The notes: a model not told the origin generated them from the sequence alone. A stretch of 64,000 nt of DNA from Terrimesophilobacter sp044464485 (GCA_044464485.1 JBIQLG010000003.1:124001-188000), one strand, 5' to 3'. Shown: positions 51,501 through 60,108, counted from the first letter of the stretch. Numbers and translations are program-made.

Positions 51501-53000
51501 TTATGGCTCGTTGAGGCGTGCGAGCAGTTCGACGAGTAAACGCTCTGCGACCGGTGCAGGCAGCGCCTCCACGAGCGCCAGGATCGGCGCCATGCGCTCA
51601 GGGAGCGGCGCGGAGCCATCCGCATCAGATCCCAACCCGAAGCCCGCTAGCAGCGCTGCGGCGGTTTCCGAATCGAGCGGGCTCGCGCCGGACGGGTCCG
51701 CACCCATCGACTGCAACGCGGCTGCGGTTTCCGCGGGAACTCCCGCCAGAACATCCGCCACGGTCACCGGTGGAACGCCGCGCACCTCCTCCGCCGAGTC
51801 CCGCATCGCGGCAGAGAGATCATCCAGCACCGCCTCCGTCACCGGGGTGATCGTGAGGTGCGTCGTCGCGGGCAACCGCGTTCCATCCGATTGCGCGAAA
51901 GCGGGCTGCAACTGCAGCAGGAAGCCGCGCGTGCGAACCTGGTCCGCCCAGTGGTGCGGGTCGACGCGGCGATCCTCGGGCGCCGAATCGTCCGTCGCGA
52001 CAGCAAACAGCGGACCCACCGGGGCGCCGACGACCCGCAACCCTTCGATCCCCGCGATGACCCACTGCAACGCCACCGTGGCCCGTTCGGATGCCGCCGC
52101 CAGCATCGCATACCCTGCTTCGCCGAGAGCGTGGATGATCGCCCAACTCGCCGCGAGCGCACCCGCCGACTTCGAGCCGAGCATCGTGGGATTCACCACC
52201 GGGTACCCCGACCATCTCGTGGTGGCAAAGTACTGTGCGCGCTGGCGATCGCGCCCGCGGTGCAGGAGCACGGATGCCCCCTTCGGCGCGTAGCCGAACT
52301 TGTGCAGGTCGGCGCTCACGCTCGTCACACCCGGCACGCGGAAGTCCCACGGCGCGGTATCCAGCCACGGAAGCACGAACCCGCCGATGCACGCGTCCAC
52401 GTGGCAGGAAATCCCCCGCTCGGCGGCAGCCGCCGCCACCTCGGCAACAGGATCGAGAGCAGCAAAGGGGTAGCTCGGCGCAGACACCACAACGAGCGCA
52501 ACGTCATCGCCCATCCGTTCGATCAGGGCAGAGGCGTCACACGTTCCGTTCTCGCCCACCGGGACGAGATCCAGTTCAAGCCCGAAGTAGTGCGCACCTT
52601 TCTGGAACGCCGCGTGCGTCGTCGCCGGGGCGAGCAGCCTCGGCATTCCCGCATCCGGATGCGCGAGCCGCCAGTTGTCGCGCGCCGTTTTCACTGCCAG
52701 CAAGCAACTCTCGGTGCCGCCGCTCGTGACGGTCCCGACAACCTCGTCGTCACCGTGGAGCATCGCGCGCGCAAAACCGAGCACCTCGCGTTCCATGGTC
52801 GCAACCGAGGTGAAAGTCGTGGGGTCGAGCCCGTTGACGGGCTGCACCATGCGGATGGCCGCCGCAGCGAGTTCATCGAGCTCCGCAAGACCGCTGTCGT
52901 ACACGTACGAGAGCACGCGACCGCCGTGCGTGGGGGCATCCGCGTCGCGCAGCTTCTGAAGTCGCGCGAGAATACTCGCGGGTGGCTCGCTGAACTTCAC
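51501..53000 (-). CDS. PLP-dependent lyase/decarboxylase (sphingosine-1-phosphate lyase or group II decarboxylase-like)
   Basis: 499 residues from the GTG that overlaps the transporter stop (GTGA). Group II landmarks: GTVTSGGTESCLLAVKTARD, HAAFQKGAHYFG, VSAPSYPFAALDP, HVDACIGGFVLPW and the PLP lysine in SVSADLHKFGYAPKG, whose wording is closest to S1P lyases and MfnA-type decarboxylases. The last 80 residues form an extra Ala-rich tail not seen in short members. Either it cleaves phosphorylated long-chain bases or decarboxylates an amino acid. The adjacent transporter and divergent aldehyde dehydrogenase suggest an aldehyde is formed. Confidence 0.82.
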   Translation of the reverse strand: MKFSEPPASILARLQKLRDADAPTHGGRVLSYVYDSGLAELDELAAAAIRMVQPVNGLDPTTFTSVATMEREVLGFARAMLHGDDEVVGTVTSGGTESCLLAVKTARDNWRLAHPDAGMPRLLAPATTHAAFQKGAHYFGLELDLVPVGENGTCDASALIERMGDDVALVVVSAPSYPFAALDPVAEVAAAAAERGISCHVDACIGGFVLPWLDTAPWDFRVPGVTSVSADLHKFGYAPKGASVLLHRGRDRQRAQYFATTRWSGYPVVNPTMLGSKSAGALAASWAIIHALGEAGYAMLAAASERATVALQWVIAGIEGLRVVGAPVGPLFAVATDDSAPEDRRVDPHHWADQVRTRGFLLQLQPAFAQSDGTRLPATTHLTITPVTEAVLDDLSAAMRDSAEEVRGVPPVTVADVLAGVPAETAAALQSMGADPSGASPLDSETAAALLAGFGLGSDADGSAPLPERMAPILALVEALPAPVAERLLVELLARLNEP

Positions 53001-54361
53001 TGCCCTATCGATCCCTTCCGCAGCCGGTATCGCGCGAGCGAGAGGAGGCTCAGTCCAATGAGCGCCGCGGGCAAAATACTGAAGGCAACCACAATGCCCG
53101 CAATTGCCGATGTCGGCTGCTCCACAATGGTTGACGCGCCGGACTCGAGGTAGCCGGTGACTGCCAGCACGATAGACAGCGCCGTCGCCCCGAGCGTCAT
53201 GCCCGTCGTCTCCCCGGCGGTCCACACGCCGCCGAACACGCCGGCCTGCCCGTCTCCGTGGGTCGCCGCATCGTGGGAGATGACGTCGGGAAGCATGGCC
53301 ATCGGCAGCGACTGCATTCCCGCATAGGCGGCACCCGCGATGGCAACCGGGACATACACCCAGGCTCCGGGGTCCCAGATGAGCAGCACGAGGCTCAGCG
53401 CCGCAACACCGAAGATGATGCTCGCAATCGTGTACGAGCGTTCCTTGCCGATGCGGTTCGAAATGGCGCCCCACAGCGGAGCGCACAGGAGGGCAGGAGC
53501 GATGAGTGCGATGAAAAGGTAGGTGACGGCATCGATGTCGAGCAGCACATACTTCGCAACGTACGTCGCCCCCGCGAGCATCGCCCCTGTTGCGAGTCCC
53601 TGAAGTAGGAAGGTTACGAGCAGGGCACGAAACGGTTGGCTGCGCTTGAGTGCGCGAAATCCGGCCGCATATCCCTCCCGAATGGATGCTGGCTTCTCCA
53701 CCACGACGGGTACCGTCGCCTTTTTCGCAATGAAACTCGACACGAAAAGCCCTGCGCCGATCACGAGACCGGCAACGACAGCCATCACCAAATAACCGGT
53801 GAACGATTTGTCTCCGCCCGCAGCCTGCCGAATTGCGGGGCCGCCCGCACCGAAAAGCAGGATTGCCAGACTGAGCACCACCACGCGCCAGGTGAGCAGG
53901 CGGGTGCGCTCGTCATAGTTGTCCGAAAGCTCAGCCGGCAGGGCGATGTAAGGCACCTGAAACAGGCTGAACGCGGTCGCCGCCAGAAGGAACGCCACGA
54001 GCACCCAGATCCCCGCAACGATTGGCGGGAGGCCGACGGGCACCACGAACGTCACGATGAAGAAGAGGGGCAGGAGCACGGCCCCCAGCACCATGAACGG
54101 TCGACGGGACCCGACCCGCGCGAGGCTTCGGTCGCTCAGGTTTCCGATCACCGGATCGATGATCACATCCCACACTTTGGCGACGGTGAAGAGGGCACCT
54201 GCGAGCGCTACCGGCACCGCGAGAAAATCGGTGAGATAGATGAGGATCACGAGCCCCGGCAGCGTGGAAAACCCTCCCGTGCCGATCGACCCAATGGCAT
54301 ACGTGAACACGGTCCCGCGTGGAAGTCGGGTAGTCGTCACGGAGCGCTCCGGTGCGGTCAT
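52997..54361 (-). CDS. Glycoside-pentoside-hexuronide (GPH)-type transporter
   Basis: 454 residues with twelve predicted membrane segments. GPH/MFS_2 landmarks: FTYAIGSIGTGGFSTLPGL at TM1, DVIIDPVIGNLSDRS (the DP-x-G-x-SD motif), RSRRPFM-like RVGSRRPFMVLG, and PYIALPAELSDNYDERTRL. These carriers import sugars or other polar solutes with cations. The ORF is open to 54619, but the ATG at 54361 lies 7 nt after a TACACT box. The stop overlaps the start of the PLP-lyase gene, so both are one operon, divergent from the aldehyde dehydrogenase gene. Confidence 0.87.
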   Translation of the reverse strand: MTAPERSVTTTRLPRGTVFTYAIGSIGTGGFSTLPGLVILIYLTDFLAVPVALAGALFTVAKVWDVIIDPVIGNLSDRSLARVGSRRPFMVLGAVLLPLFFIVTFVVPVGLPPIVAGIWVLVAFLLAATAFSLFQVPYIALPAELSDNYDERTRLLTWRVVVLSLAILLFGAGGPAIRQAAGGDKSFTGYLVMAVVAGLVIGAGLFVSSFIAKKATVPVVVEKPASIREGYAAGFRALKRSQPFRALLVTFLLQGLATGAMLAGATYVAKYVLLDIDAVTYLFIALIAPALLCAPLWGAISNRIGKERSYTIASIIFGVAALSLVLLIWDPGAWVYVPVAIAGAAYAGMQSLPMAMLPDVISHDAATHGDGQAGVFGGVWTAGETTGMTLGATALSIVLAVTGYLESGASTIVEQPTSAIAGIVVAFSILPAALIGLSLLSLARYRLRKGSIGQ

Positions 54362-54368
54362 GAACCAA

Positions 54369-54374
54369 AGTGTA
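54369..54374 (-). promoter_or_regulatory. -10 box of the transporter/PLP-lyase operon
   Basis: Minus-strand TACACT ends 7 nt before the ATG at 54361. It overlaps the plus-strand -10 box at 54373-54378 by two bases. Confidence 0.5.
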
Positions 54375-54378
54375 GCGT
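54373..54378 (+). promoter_or_regulatory. -10 box of the aldehyde dehydrogenase gene
   Basis: TAGCGT followed by 7 nt and the ATG at 54386. It overlaps the divergent -10 box, so the two promoters cannot be occupied together. Confidence 0.5.
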
Positions 54379-54385
54379 TGGCTTC

Positions 54386-55936
54386 ATGCCCGGTACATTC
54401 CTCAGTCGAGAAATCGTCGACGATCTCGACGGTGACATTTCTTCGTCGCGCTCCTCCCACTCTGCGGTCAACGCACCGTTTACGGGCGAGAAAATCCATG
54501 ATCTTCCGCACAGTTCCAAGGCGGATGTGGCGGAGGCAGCTCAGCGCGCCCGCACCGCACAGCTCGCGTGGCACGCGGCTGGTTTCGCGCACCGGAAGGC
54601 GGTGTTGCTGCGGGCGCACGACCTCATCCTCCGCCGTAAGGAACTTCTTCTGGATGCCGTGCAGACAGAAACCGGCAAGACCCGCGGCCAGGCGTTCGAA
54701 GAGGTTTTCCAGTCGGCGAACGTCGCGCGATATTATGCCGTCTTCGCGCGCAGGGCACTCGGCGCTGAGCGGCGGCGCGGCGGCATTCCCCTCGTGATCC
54801 GCACCCGCGTCGAGTATCGGCCGAAGGGCCTCATCGGCGTCATCACTCCGTGGAACTACCCGTTGAGTCTTGCCGCGATGGACGTGATTCCCGCGCTCGC
54901 CGCAGGGAACTCCGTGATTCAGAAGGCGGACGACCAGGGTGCGCTCAGCATCCTCGCACTGCGTCGCGCATTCCTGGATGCCGGTGTCCCGCGCGACGTC
55001 TGGGCCGTCGTCACGGGCCAGGGCAAGACCGTGGGTGATGCGGTCAACGACGCGAGTGATTTTGTCTGCTTCACGGGGTCAACCCCCACCGGCATTCACG
55101 TGGGTGTTCGCGCGGCCGAAGCTCTGAGGGGCGCCTCCCTTGAACTCGGTGGCAAGAACCCCATGATCGTGCTCGCGGATGTCGACCCAATGGCATCCGC
55201 GCAAAACGCCGTCTATGCGTGCTTCTCGTCGATGGGACAACTGTGCGTTTCCATTGAACGGATCTATGTGGAACGTGCGGTGGCGGAGGAATTCACGAAG
55301 GAATTTGTGGCGCGCACCGCGCTTCTGGTTCAGGGGCCGGCATTCGACTTTTCGACGGATGTCGGCTCGCTCACGCTCCCCAGCCAGCTTGAACGCGTGG
55401 TCGAGCATGTCGAGGATGCCGTGAACCAGGGAGCCACCGTGCTCACGGGCGGAAAGGTACGACCCGACCTCGGACCGCTCTTCTTCGAACCGACGGTGCT
55501 CTCCGGCGTCACCGAGTCCATGCTGTGCTCGGGAAACGAGACGTTTGGGCCGGTCATCGCGATCACCCCGGTCGAGAGCCTGAATGACGCTATCGCGGCC
55601 GCCAACGCGTCGCCGTTCGGTCTCAACGCCTCGATTTTCGCGCGATCCAGGAAGCGCGCGCGTACTGTCGCCCGTGCGCTCGAGGCCGGCAGCATCAACA
55701 TCAACGAGGGTTACCGTGCGACGTTCTCCTCGATTGATGCGCCTATGGGCGGCGTCAAACAGTCGGGAATCGGCCGACGCAACGGGGTGGAAGGCATCCG
55801 CCGGTTTGTTAACGCGCACACCGTCGCTGAATCAACGGGAGTCATGACCCTGCCGCGAACCGGTAGGGAATTCGCCAAACTGAGCGGGGTCATGCTGGTG
55901 CTGCTTCACGCGATCAAGGCGATCCGACGTCGCTGA
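54386..55936 (+). CDS. NAD(P)-dependent aldehyde dehydrogenase (succinic-semialdehyde dehydrogenase-like)
   Basis: 516 residues. Landmarks: GVITPWNYPLSLAAMDVIPALAAGN, FTGSTPTGIHV, LELGGKNPMIVL (general-base Glu), SSMGQLCVSIERIYV (nucleophile Cys) and ETFGPVIAITPV. Oxidises an aldehyde to the acid; class closest to SSADH/GabD2-like enzymes. The C-terminal 30 residues are hydrophobic (KLSGVMLVLLHAIKAIRRR), so a membrane contact is possible, as in long-chain fatty aldehyde dehydrogenases. Its divergent partner operon encodes a PLP-lyase that could produce the substrate. Confidence 0.9.
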   Translation: MPGTFLSREIVDDLDGDISSSRSSHSAVNAPFTGEKIHDLPHSSKADVAEAAQRARTAQLAWHAAGFAHRKAVLLRAHDLILRRKELLLDAVQTETGKTRGQAFEEVFQSANVARYYAVFARRALGAERRRGGIPLVIRTRVEYRPKGLIGVITPWNYPLSLAAMDVIPALAAGNSVIQKADDQGALSILALRRAFLDAGVPRDVWAVVTGQGKTVGDAVNDASDFVCFTGSTPTGIHVGVRAAEALRGASLELGGKNPMIVLADVDPMASAQNAVYACFSSMGQLCVSIERIYVERAVAEEFTKEFVARTALLVQGPAFDFSTDVGSLTLPSQLERVVEHVEDAVNQGATVLTGGKVRPDLGPLFFEPTVLSGVTESMLCSGNETFGPVIAITPVESLNDAIAAANASPFGLNASIFARSRKRARTVARALEAGSININEGYRATFSSIDAPMGGVKQSGIGRRNGVEGIRRFVNAHTVAESTGVMTLPRTGREFAKLSGVMLVLLHAIKAIRRR

Positions 55937-56022
55937 GTGCGCAATCTGCGCCCGCCGCATCCTGCACGGCCCGAGCCTCCGGCCGATGCCGTCACTCCGT
56001 GTCGGTGTTGATGCTCCGGTTT

Positions 56023-56382
56023 TCACGTCGCTTCGGCATCGAATGGCGCCGGTTTGCCCTCGTCCTCCAACCGCTTCCTGCGCTTCGCGTAGGCGGAGTC
56101 CGCGACAGGCGGAGCGACCGGTATCACCACATCATCGACGAGAGCTTCGCGGATGATGCGCCGCGGGTCGTACTGCCGCGGGTCGAGCTTTTTCCAGTCG
56201 ACCTCGTCGAAGTCCGGACCCATTTCTTCGCGCATGCGGTCTTTCGCGCCGTCGGCCATTTTCTTCAAACTCTTGACGAGTCGAGCGAGTTGGGAGGCGT
56301 AATACGGCAATCTCTCCGGGCCGAGAAGAAACACCGCGAGAACTCCGATCAACAGGAGCTTCTCGAAAGTCAACCCAAACAC
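56023..56382 (-). CDS. tatB: Sec-independent protein translocase TatB
   Basis: 119 residues. One N-terminal membrane helix (EKLLLIGVLAVFLLGPERLP, with the Gly-Pro hinge of TatA/B), an amphipathic helix (YYASQLARLVKSLKKMADGAKDRM) and an acidic C-terminal tail. With TatC it recognises twin-arginine signal peptides. The length and GPERLPYY context fit TatB rather than TatA. GTG start 6 nt after TAGTCT. Divergent from the O-methyltransferase gene, without the sigE-rseA-htrA genes found here in mycobacteria. Confidence 0.9.
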   Translation of the reverse strand: MFGLTFEKLLLIGVLAVFLLGPERLPYYASQLARLVKSLKKMADGAKDRMREEMGPDFDEVDWKKLDPRQYDPRRIIREALVDDVVIPVAPPVADSAYAKRRKRLEDEGKPAPFDAEAT

Positions 56383-56388
56383 GAGTTC

Positions 56389-56394
56389 AGACTA
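56389..56394 (-). promoter_or_regulatory. -10 box of tatB, leaderless-type
   Basis: Minus-strand TAGTCT ends 6 nt before the GTG at 56382. Confidence 0.55.
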
Positions 56395-56418
56395 ACCGGT
56401 TCTGGAGGATATCCGCTT

Positions 56419-56424
56419 TAGAGT
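56419..56424 (+). promoter_or_regulatory. -10 box of the O-methyltransferase gene
   Basis: TAGAGT, 18 nt before the ATG at 56443; a short leader with aaggag at 56434-56439. Confidence 0.4.
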
Positions 56425-56442
56425 AAATGGGACAAGGAGCTG

Positions 56443-57081
56443 ATGGTGGCCGGAAAAGAAACAGACTGGAAGTTTGCCGAAGACTTCATTGTGGAACCAG
56501 ACGACATCGCGTTGGCGCGCACGCGCTCAACCGAACTCGGGGTGGAAGCCATTACGCCCGCTATGGGCGCACAGCTGGCCGTGCTCGCGGCGGCGACGGT
56601 TGCCACGACCATGATTGAAGTCGGCACCGGTGCCGGCGTGAGCGGATTGTGGCTGCTCGCCGGCGCACCGCAGGCGACACTCACCTCGATCGACATCGAG
56701 GCGGAGCATCAGCAGCATGCTCGAGCGTCGTTCCAGAACGCCGGATATCCAGACAATCGGATTCGCCTCATCACGGGTCGTGCGCGCGAGGTTCTCCCAA
56801 GAATGAATGAGGGAGCGTACGATGTCGTGTTCATCGATGCGGATCCGCAATCCGTCATCGAGTACGTCGAGCACGGGCTGAGGCTCGTTCGCGCGGGCGG
56901 CACCGTCATTGTGGCGCACGTGCTGTGGCACTCGCGTGTGGCGGATCCCGCTCACCGCGACGATGTCGTGGCAGGCTTCCGCAGTTTGCTGCGGGAGCTC
57001 TCGTCATCCACCGCCGTGATCAGCGCGATCTCACCGGTTGGCGACGGACTTCTCCTGCTGACCGCTGCGGACAACGGATGA
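56443..57081 (+). CDS. SAM-dependent O-methyltransferase (Rv1220c-like)
   Basis: 212 residues. Class I methyltransferase: MIEVGTGAGVSGLWLLAG (motif I), LTSIDIEAEHQQHAR (acidic end of strand 2), YDVVFIDADP (motif IV, metal-binding Asp) and VIVAHVLWHSRVADP. The N-terminus (EDFIVEPDDIALARTRS) matches the actinobacterial Rv1220c group. The natural substrate is unknown. Translated with the help of aaggag; its TGA overlaps the ATG of the Nudix gene (ATGA). Confidence 0.88.
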   Translation: MVAGKETDWKFAEDFIVEPDDIALARTRSTELGVEAITPAMGAQLAVLAAATVATTMIEVGTGAGVSGLWLLAGAPQATLTSIDIEAEHQQHARASFQNAGYPDNRIRLITGRAREVLPRMNEGAYDVVFIDADPQSVIEYVEHGLRLVRAGGTVIVAHVLWHSRVADPAHRDDVVAGFRSLLRELSSSTAVISAISPVGDGLLLLTAADNG

Positions 57082-57533
57082 CGCACGACTTTCGCGTTGT
57101 ACCCGCATCGTATGTGTTGCTCAGAAAAGGTGACGACGTGCTGCTGCAGCTGCGGCGCGGCACCGGTTTCATGGACGGACACTGGGCCGCTGCCGCCGCG
57201 GGCCACGTGGAACGGGACGAGTCGAGCTTCGATGCAGCGCGGCGAGAGGCGCTCGAAGAACTCGGTATAGTCATCGAACCGTCGGCACTGGAACCCATTG
57301 CCGCCATGCACAGAACCCAAAAAAACCACGACCCCGTCGACGAGCGCGTGGACTTCTTCTTTCAGTGCCGGGAATGGAGCGGTGACCCCCGGCTCATCGA
57401 AACGGAAAAAGCTGCCGACCTCGGATGGTTTTCCTTGCACGCGCTTCCGCATCCGGTCGTGCCCCACGAACTTTTCGTGCTCGAATCGCTGCGCGACTCA
57501 CGCCTGAAACCGATCGTCACCTTCGGGTTTTAG
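57078..57533 (+). CDS. Nudix hydrolase
   Basis: 151 residues. Nudix box GHVERDESSFDAARREALEE followed by LGI is intact. The N-terminus (VVPASYVLLRKGDDVLLQLRRGTGFMDGHWAAAAAGH) resembles MutT-like pyrophosphohydrolases active on nucleotides. The substrate is not evident. Coupled to the O-methyltransferase by a 4-bp overlap. Convergent with the DUF3117 gene. Confidence 0.88.
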   Translation: MTHDFRVVPASYVLLRKGDDVLLQLRRGTGFMDGHWAAAAAGHVERDESSFDAARREALEELGIVIEPSALEPIAAMHRTQKNHDPVDERVDFFFQCREWSGDPRLIETEKAADLGWFSLHALPHPVVPHELFVLESLRDSRLKPIVTFGF

Positions 57534-57572
57534 CGGCGAAGCGGGCCGCCTCTGCGGACAATACCGAGCCTG

Positions 57573-57749
57573 TTACTTCGCAGCCGCGACTACTCCTGCG
57601 AGGGCGTCGTGAAGTTCCTTCGCTTCGGCATCATTGACCGAAACAACAAGACGACCGCCGCCTTCCAGCGGCACACGCACGATGATCAGGCGCCCCTCCT
57701 TCACAGCCTCCATTGGCCCGTCTCCGGTCCTCGGCTTCATGGCTGCCAT
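57573..57749 (-). CDS. DUF3117 family small protein
   Basis: 58 residues: MAAMKPRTGDGPMEAVKEGR, then IIVRVPLEGGGRLVVSV and NDAEAKELHDALAGVV. This is the conserved actinobacterial DUF3117 (Rv1211-like), a compact beta-sheet plus helix with no known activity. It is embedded in a longer open frame, but a strong AGGGGA lies 7 nt before this ATG and the GATAAT box at 57780 precedes it. ATG 57740 is an alternative start. It stands alone between the Nudix gene and the mannosyltransferase gene. Confidence 0.9.
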   Translation of the reverse strand: MAAMKPRTGDGPMEAVKEGRLIIVRVPLEGGGRLVVSVNDAEAKELHDALAGVVAAAK

Positions 57750-57779
57750 GAATGGTCCCCTTTCGTGAGATGTGTCTCT

Positions 57780-57785
57780 ATTATC
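57780..57785 (-). promoter_or_regulatory. -10 box of the DUF3117 gene
   Basis: Minus-strand GATAAT (five of six matches to TATAAT), giving a leader of about 25 nt with a good Shine-Dalgarno. Confidence 0.45.
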
Positions 57786-57817
57786 CCGTATTTTCCGTGC
57801 ACTAAAAACCGAGACGT

Positions 57818-59032
57818 CTACGGAGGAGTCCAGTCGTACCCGTCCACCCACCAGCAGTAGTAGCACCAGACCCACTGGCCGGCGATGAAGAGAACCACGA
57901 TAAGCGCACGATAAATTCGGGATCGAGGCTGGGCGAGAGCTCCCGCGATCGGGAACATCGGCAGGAGAAGACGGAAGGTGCTGGACTGTGGAAAGAACAC
58001 CGCCAGAAGGTACACGCCGTAGCTCGCAAGCCAAAACCGAAGGACCGTGCCGAGCCTTCGTGCCCACGGTGTGAACAGAAACGCGCAAAAGCCGAGGACG
58101 ATCGCGAGGAGCACGAGCACGCCGAGCGGCCCCGGCATCCAAAACCCCGCGCCCTGAACCCAGGGAGTGAACGGAATCAGGGGGACGTAACCGAGATACG
58201 GAGCGCGCCACGCAAGTTCGGTGTCCGTATACGCGGAAATCGACCCGGTCGACATCCACGCGAAAAACGGCCAGGCCAGACCCATGATCGCGCTGAAAAC
58301 GGTCACACCAGCGCCAAGAATGCGCTCCCAGACCGGGAACGGGTCTCTCCCGCGCGCAAAGAAACGCTGGAGGAAGTGCAAGCCGAGCGCGAGGGCGAAC
58401 GCAAGCCCGCTCGGCCGCGTGAGCGCGAGAATCGCGACCACGGGAATCAGGACGACGTAGCGGCGTCGCATGACCAGGTACAGGGCGAGGGCGAGAAGAA
58501 ACAGGTGCATCGATTCCGCATAGGACACCTGCAGTATTGGCGAGAGCGGTCCGACGCACAGCACCACGACGGCGAAAAGCGCGTCGCGGGGAATCACGAG
58601 ATACAGCATCCGGTAGACAACGAGGGCGGCCGCGAGGGAGAACGCGGCCGAAACAAACACCGATACCGGCTCCCACGGCAAGCCCGTGACGACCATGACT
58701 CCGCGCACGAACATCGGGTAACCGGGCATGAATGCCCACGCGTTCTCTGCGACGTGCCCATCCGCGGTCATGGGGAGCACTGACGGATACCCCGACACGG
58801 CGACAATGTGATACCACGTGCTGTCCCACAGTTGCGCGAACGACAGGTAGTCGGGGCGAGCCGATGTCCAGGAATTCGCGGGTTGCCGCGCCGCGAACCA
58901 CAGCAAGATCACCGTCGTGACGACGCGGGAGAGCGCCCACACGACGGTGACTTTCAACCACCACGGCGTCAGCCGATAACGGATGCGCAGAGCGGTGAGA
59001 ACGGGTTGTCGCGCGAGGCTGGGCTGATTCAC
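57818..59032 (-). CDS. Membrane mannosyltransferase (PIG-V/GT-C-like)
   Basis: 404 residues with about ten membrane segments. GT-C features: LWDSTWYHIVAVSGYP (acidic active-site residue before a Trp-Tyr), NAWAFMPGYPMFVRG and SYAESMHLFLLAL, which are typical of PIG-V-like polyprenyl-phosphate-mannose-dependent transferases. GTG at 59032 overlaps the dapE stop (GTGA); a GTG at 59047 is an alternative. The acceptor is probably a wall glycan or membrane glycolipid; not known. Ends 68 bp before the DUF3117 start. Confidence 0.85.
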   Translation of the reverse strand: MNQPSLARQPVLTALRIRYRLTPWWLKVTVVWALSRVVTTVILLWFAARQPANSWTSARPDYLSFAQLWDSTWYHIVAVSGYPSVLPMTADGHVAENAWAFMPGYPMFVRGVMVVTGLPWEPVSVFVSAAFSLAAALVVYRMLYLVIPRDALFAVVVLCVGPLSPILQVSYAESMHLFLLALALYLVMRRRYVVLIPVVAILALTRPSGLAFALALGLHFLQRFFARGRDPFPVWERILGAGVTVFSAIMGLAWPFFAWMSTGSISAYTDTELAWRAPYLGYVPLIPFTPWVQGAGFWMPGPLGVLVLLAIVLGFCAFLFTPWARRLGTVLRFWLASYGVYLLAVFFPQSSTFRLLLPMFPIAGALAQPRSRIYRALIVVLFIAGQWVWCYYCWWVDGYDWTPP

Positions 59033-60108
59033 GGCCCGGTCAGCCACGCGCGCAATCCACGTTCACAGGCGATGATCTGCTCAGTATCCACCCGCTCATC
59101 ATCGGAATGGGCGAGCGAAGAATCACCGGGACCGTAATTGACCGCCGGAATACCCAGCGCCGAAAAACGCGCGACATCCGTCCAGCCGTACTTGGGGAGG
59201 GCGAAACCGCCCACGGCGTCGAGAAACTCCTGAGCGAGAGGCGCATCAAGGCCCGGCCTGGCGCCTTCGGCAAGGTCGGTGACCGTGAGCTCGGCCTCGA
59301 ACCGGGGATCCTGCGTGAAGAGTCGCCGGATCAGGGCAATCGCCTCGTCGCCGGAGGTGTTCGGTGCGAAGCGGTAATTGACGGTCACGGTGCACTCGTC
59401 GGGGATGACATTCCCCGCGACACCACCGCGAATCCCGACCGCGTTGAGCGACTCGCGATACAGCAGCCCGTCGACCTCTTCCTCCTCCGGCTCATACTCG
59501 GCGAGTGTCGCCAAAATCGGGGCGGCGCCGTGGATGGCGTTGACTCCCATCCACGCTCTGGCAGAGTGCGCACGCTTTCCGCGCGTAGTGATGTCGACCC
59601 GAAGCGTGCCGTTGCATCCGCCCTCAACCATGGCGTTGGTTGGCTCGCCCAGAATGGCGAAATCCCCGACGAGTAGCTCCGGATGCTCTCTCGCGAGCCG
59701 GCCGAGACCGTTGAGTTCTGACGAAACCTCCTCGTGGTCGTACCAGATCCAGGTAATGTCCACGCGGGGTGAGGCGAGCTCTGCTGCAAGCTTCAACTGC
59801 ACCGCCACTCCCGCCTTCATGTCCACGGTGCCTCGTCCCACCAGGTATTGGCCGTCGACCCTGACCGGAAGATTGTTGTTTGCGGGGACGGTATCGATGT
59901 GGCCGGCGATGAGAACTCGTCTTGAGCGCCCGAGATTGGTCCGCGCCACTATCGCGTCCCCGCTCCTCAGCACGTCAAGGTGCGTAACATTCGAGAGCGC
60001 GTCTTCGATCGAATCCGCGATGACCCGTTCATTGCCGGATGCCGAATCGATGTCGCACAGCGTCCGCGTGAGGTCGATGGAGGATGCGGTCAGGTCGAGG
60101 CTCGGCAT
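59029..60108 (-). CDS. dapE: Succinyl-diaminopimelate desuccinylase
   Basis: 359 residues, M20 metallopeptidase family. Metal and catalytic motifs: IAGHIDTVPANN (His), GRGTVDMKAG (Asp), YDHEEVSSELNG (Glu pair) and GEPTNAMVEGG. Removes succinate from N-succinyl-LL-diaminopimelate in the succinylase branch of lysine/mDAP synthesis. ATG lies 6 nt after TAAACT, divergent from dapD whose product makes the succinylated intermediate. The following mannosyltransferase gene is coupled by a GTGA overlap. Confidence 0.95.
   Translation of the reverse strand: MPSLDLTASSIDLTRTLCDIDSASGNERVIADSIEDALSNVTHLDVLRSGDAIVARTNLGRSRRVLIAGHIDTVPANNNLPVRVDGQYLVGRGTVDMKAGVAVQLKLAAELASPRVDITWIWYDHEEVSSELNGLGRLAREHPELLVGDFAILGEPTNAMVEGGCNGTLRVDITTRGKRAHSARAWMGVNAIHGAAPILATLAEYEPEEEEVDGLLYRESLNAVGIRGGVAGNVIPDECTVTVNYRFAPNTSGDEAIALIRRLFTQDPRFEAELTVTDLAEGARPGLDAPLAQEFLDAVGGFALPKYGWTDVARFSALGIPAVNYGPGDSSLAHSDDERVDTEQIIACERGLRAWLTGP

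Noticed and set aside
51501..53486. 661-residue reading of the PLP-lyase frame
   Set aside because: The first 162 residues overlap the MFS transporter coding region and are not protein-like; the GTG at 53000 overlapping the transporter stop is the natural start.
57573..58964. Long minus-strand frame ending in DUF3117
   Set aside because: Upstream part is the antisense-frame image of the mannosyltransferase; the real gene is the 58-residue C-terminal part with its own Shine-Dalgarno and -10 box.
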